Source of the DNA: Bacteroidota bacterium
Lineage (GTDB): Bacteria > Bacteroidota > Bacteroidia > UBA7662
DNA: 6,718 nucleotides
Assembly (NCBI GenBank): GCA_016868485.1
Contig: VGGT01000103.1
Coordinates: 1-6,718, forward strand
Reading direction: 5' to 3'
Shown: in pieces, positions 6,596-6,718 of the stretch
How the letters are laid out: the number at the start of each line of letters is the position of its first letter
Numbering within the stretch: position 1 is the stretch's first letter
The notes under the pieces: generated by a model
Told to the model about the DNA's origin: nothing
Database searches by the model: none
Seen by the model: the letters and a program-made list of their open reading frames with translations, nothing else
Position numbers and translations under genes: made by a program

Positions 6596-6718
6596 ATGAA
6601 AAAGATCGTTGTGGTGGGCGCGGGCACTATGGGCAATGGAATCGCCCATGTTTTTGCACAAAATGGCTATGATGTACGGCTCGTGGATGTGTCTGATGCG
6701 GCCTTGCAAAGGGGTATG
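6596..6718 (+). CDS. hbd: 3-hydroxybutyryl-CoA dehydrogenase, N-terminal fragment (3' end outside window)
   Basis: The first 41 codons form the start of an NAD-binding Rossmann fold. Strand KKIVVVGAGTMG carries the dinucleotide-binding GxGxxG (Gly8, Gly10, Gly13). The following helix is NGIAHVFAQNG, and the second strand YDVRLVDV ends in Asp31, the acidic residue that normally selects NAD+ over NADP+. The pattern GAGTMGNGIAHVFAQ is highly typical of 3-hydroxyacyl-CoA dehydrogenases of the Hbd/PaaH type, which oxidise (S)-3-hydroxybutyryl-CoA to acetoacetyl-CoA or run the reverse reaction. The Rossmann domain beginning at residue 2 favours the short monofunctional enzyme over the multifunctional FadB type, where it follows a hydratase domain. 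The ATG at 6596 is chosen because the ATG at 6591 meets TGA after one codon. There is no Shine-Dalgarno sequence. The catalytic His-Glu pair and C-terminal domain lie outside the window. Confidence 0.9.
   Translation, partial: MKKIVVVGAGTMGNGIAHVFAQNGYDVRLVDVSDAALQRGM

Overview
The window looks like a chromosomal segment of a Bacteroidota bacterium. The main evidence is a giant secreted protein with a C-terminal type IX secretion (T9SS) sorting domain, a system essentially confined to that phylum. Supporting evidence is the TATTTTTG box (fits the Bacteroidota -7 consensus TAnnTTTG) just upstream of two ATG starts, the lack of Shine-Dalgarno sequences, and the sequence style of the dihydroorotase and 3-hydroxyacyl-CoA dehydrogenase. 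No finer placement can be supported. All four genes are on the + strand.

Layout. Positions 1-581 hold the C-terminal 192 residues of a dihydroorotase (pyrC, pyrimidine synthesis), cut by the left edge. After a 68-bp gap with a candidate promoter comes a 1616-residue cell-surface or secreted protein (650-5500). Its modules are: signal peptide, GEVED domain, CARDB-like Ig module, a long parallel beta-helix, second CARDB-like module, MAM-like jelly roll, further Ig-like modules with a beta-sandwich apparently nested inside one, third CARDB-like module, and T9SS type A sorting domain. Next is a PlsC-family acyltransferase (about 5536-6549) with two C-terminal membrane helices. The right edge cuts the start of a 3-hydroxybutyryl-CoA dehydrogenase (6596-6718), which has its own candidate promoter.

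The genes do not form one pathway: pyrimidine synthesis, a surface protein, glycerolipid acylation and acyl-CoA metabolism. The surface-protein gene sits among housekeeping genes. The acyltransferase follows it closely and probably depends on read-through transcription.

The most unusual spot is the junction at 5483-5712. An imperfect 46/43-bp tandem duplication copies the last codons and stop of the surface-protein gene together with the apparent start of the acyltransferase. The acyltransferase has no usable ATG. Just downstream, a near-perfect 21-bp triplication inserts extra HEHTQRL heptads immediately before the acyltransferase catalytic histidine. I see no defence system, CRISPR array, transposon, tRNA or rRNA, and no clear case for a wholly new biological system.
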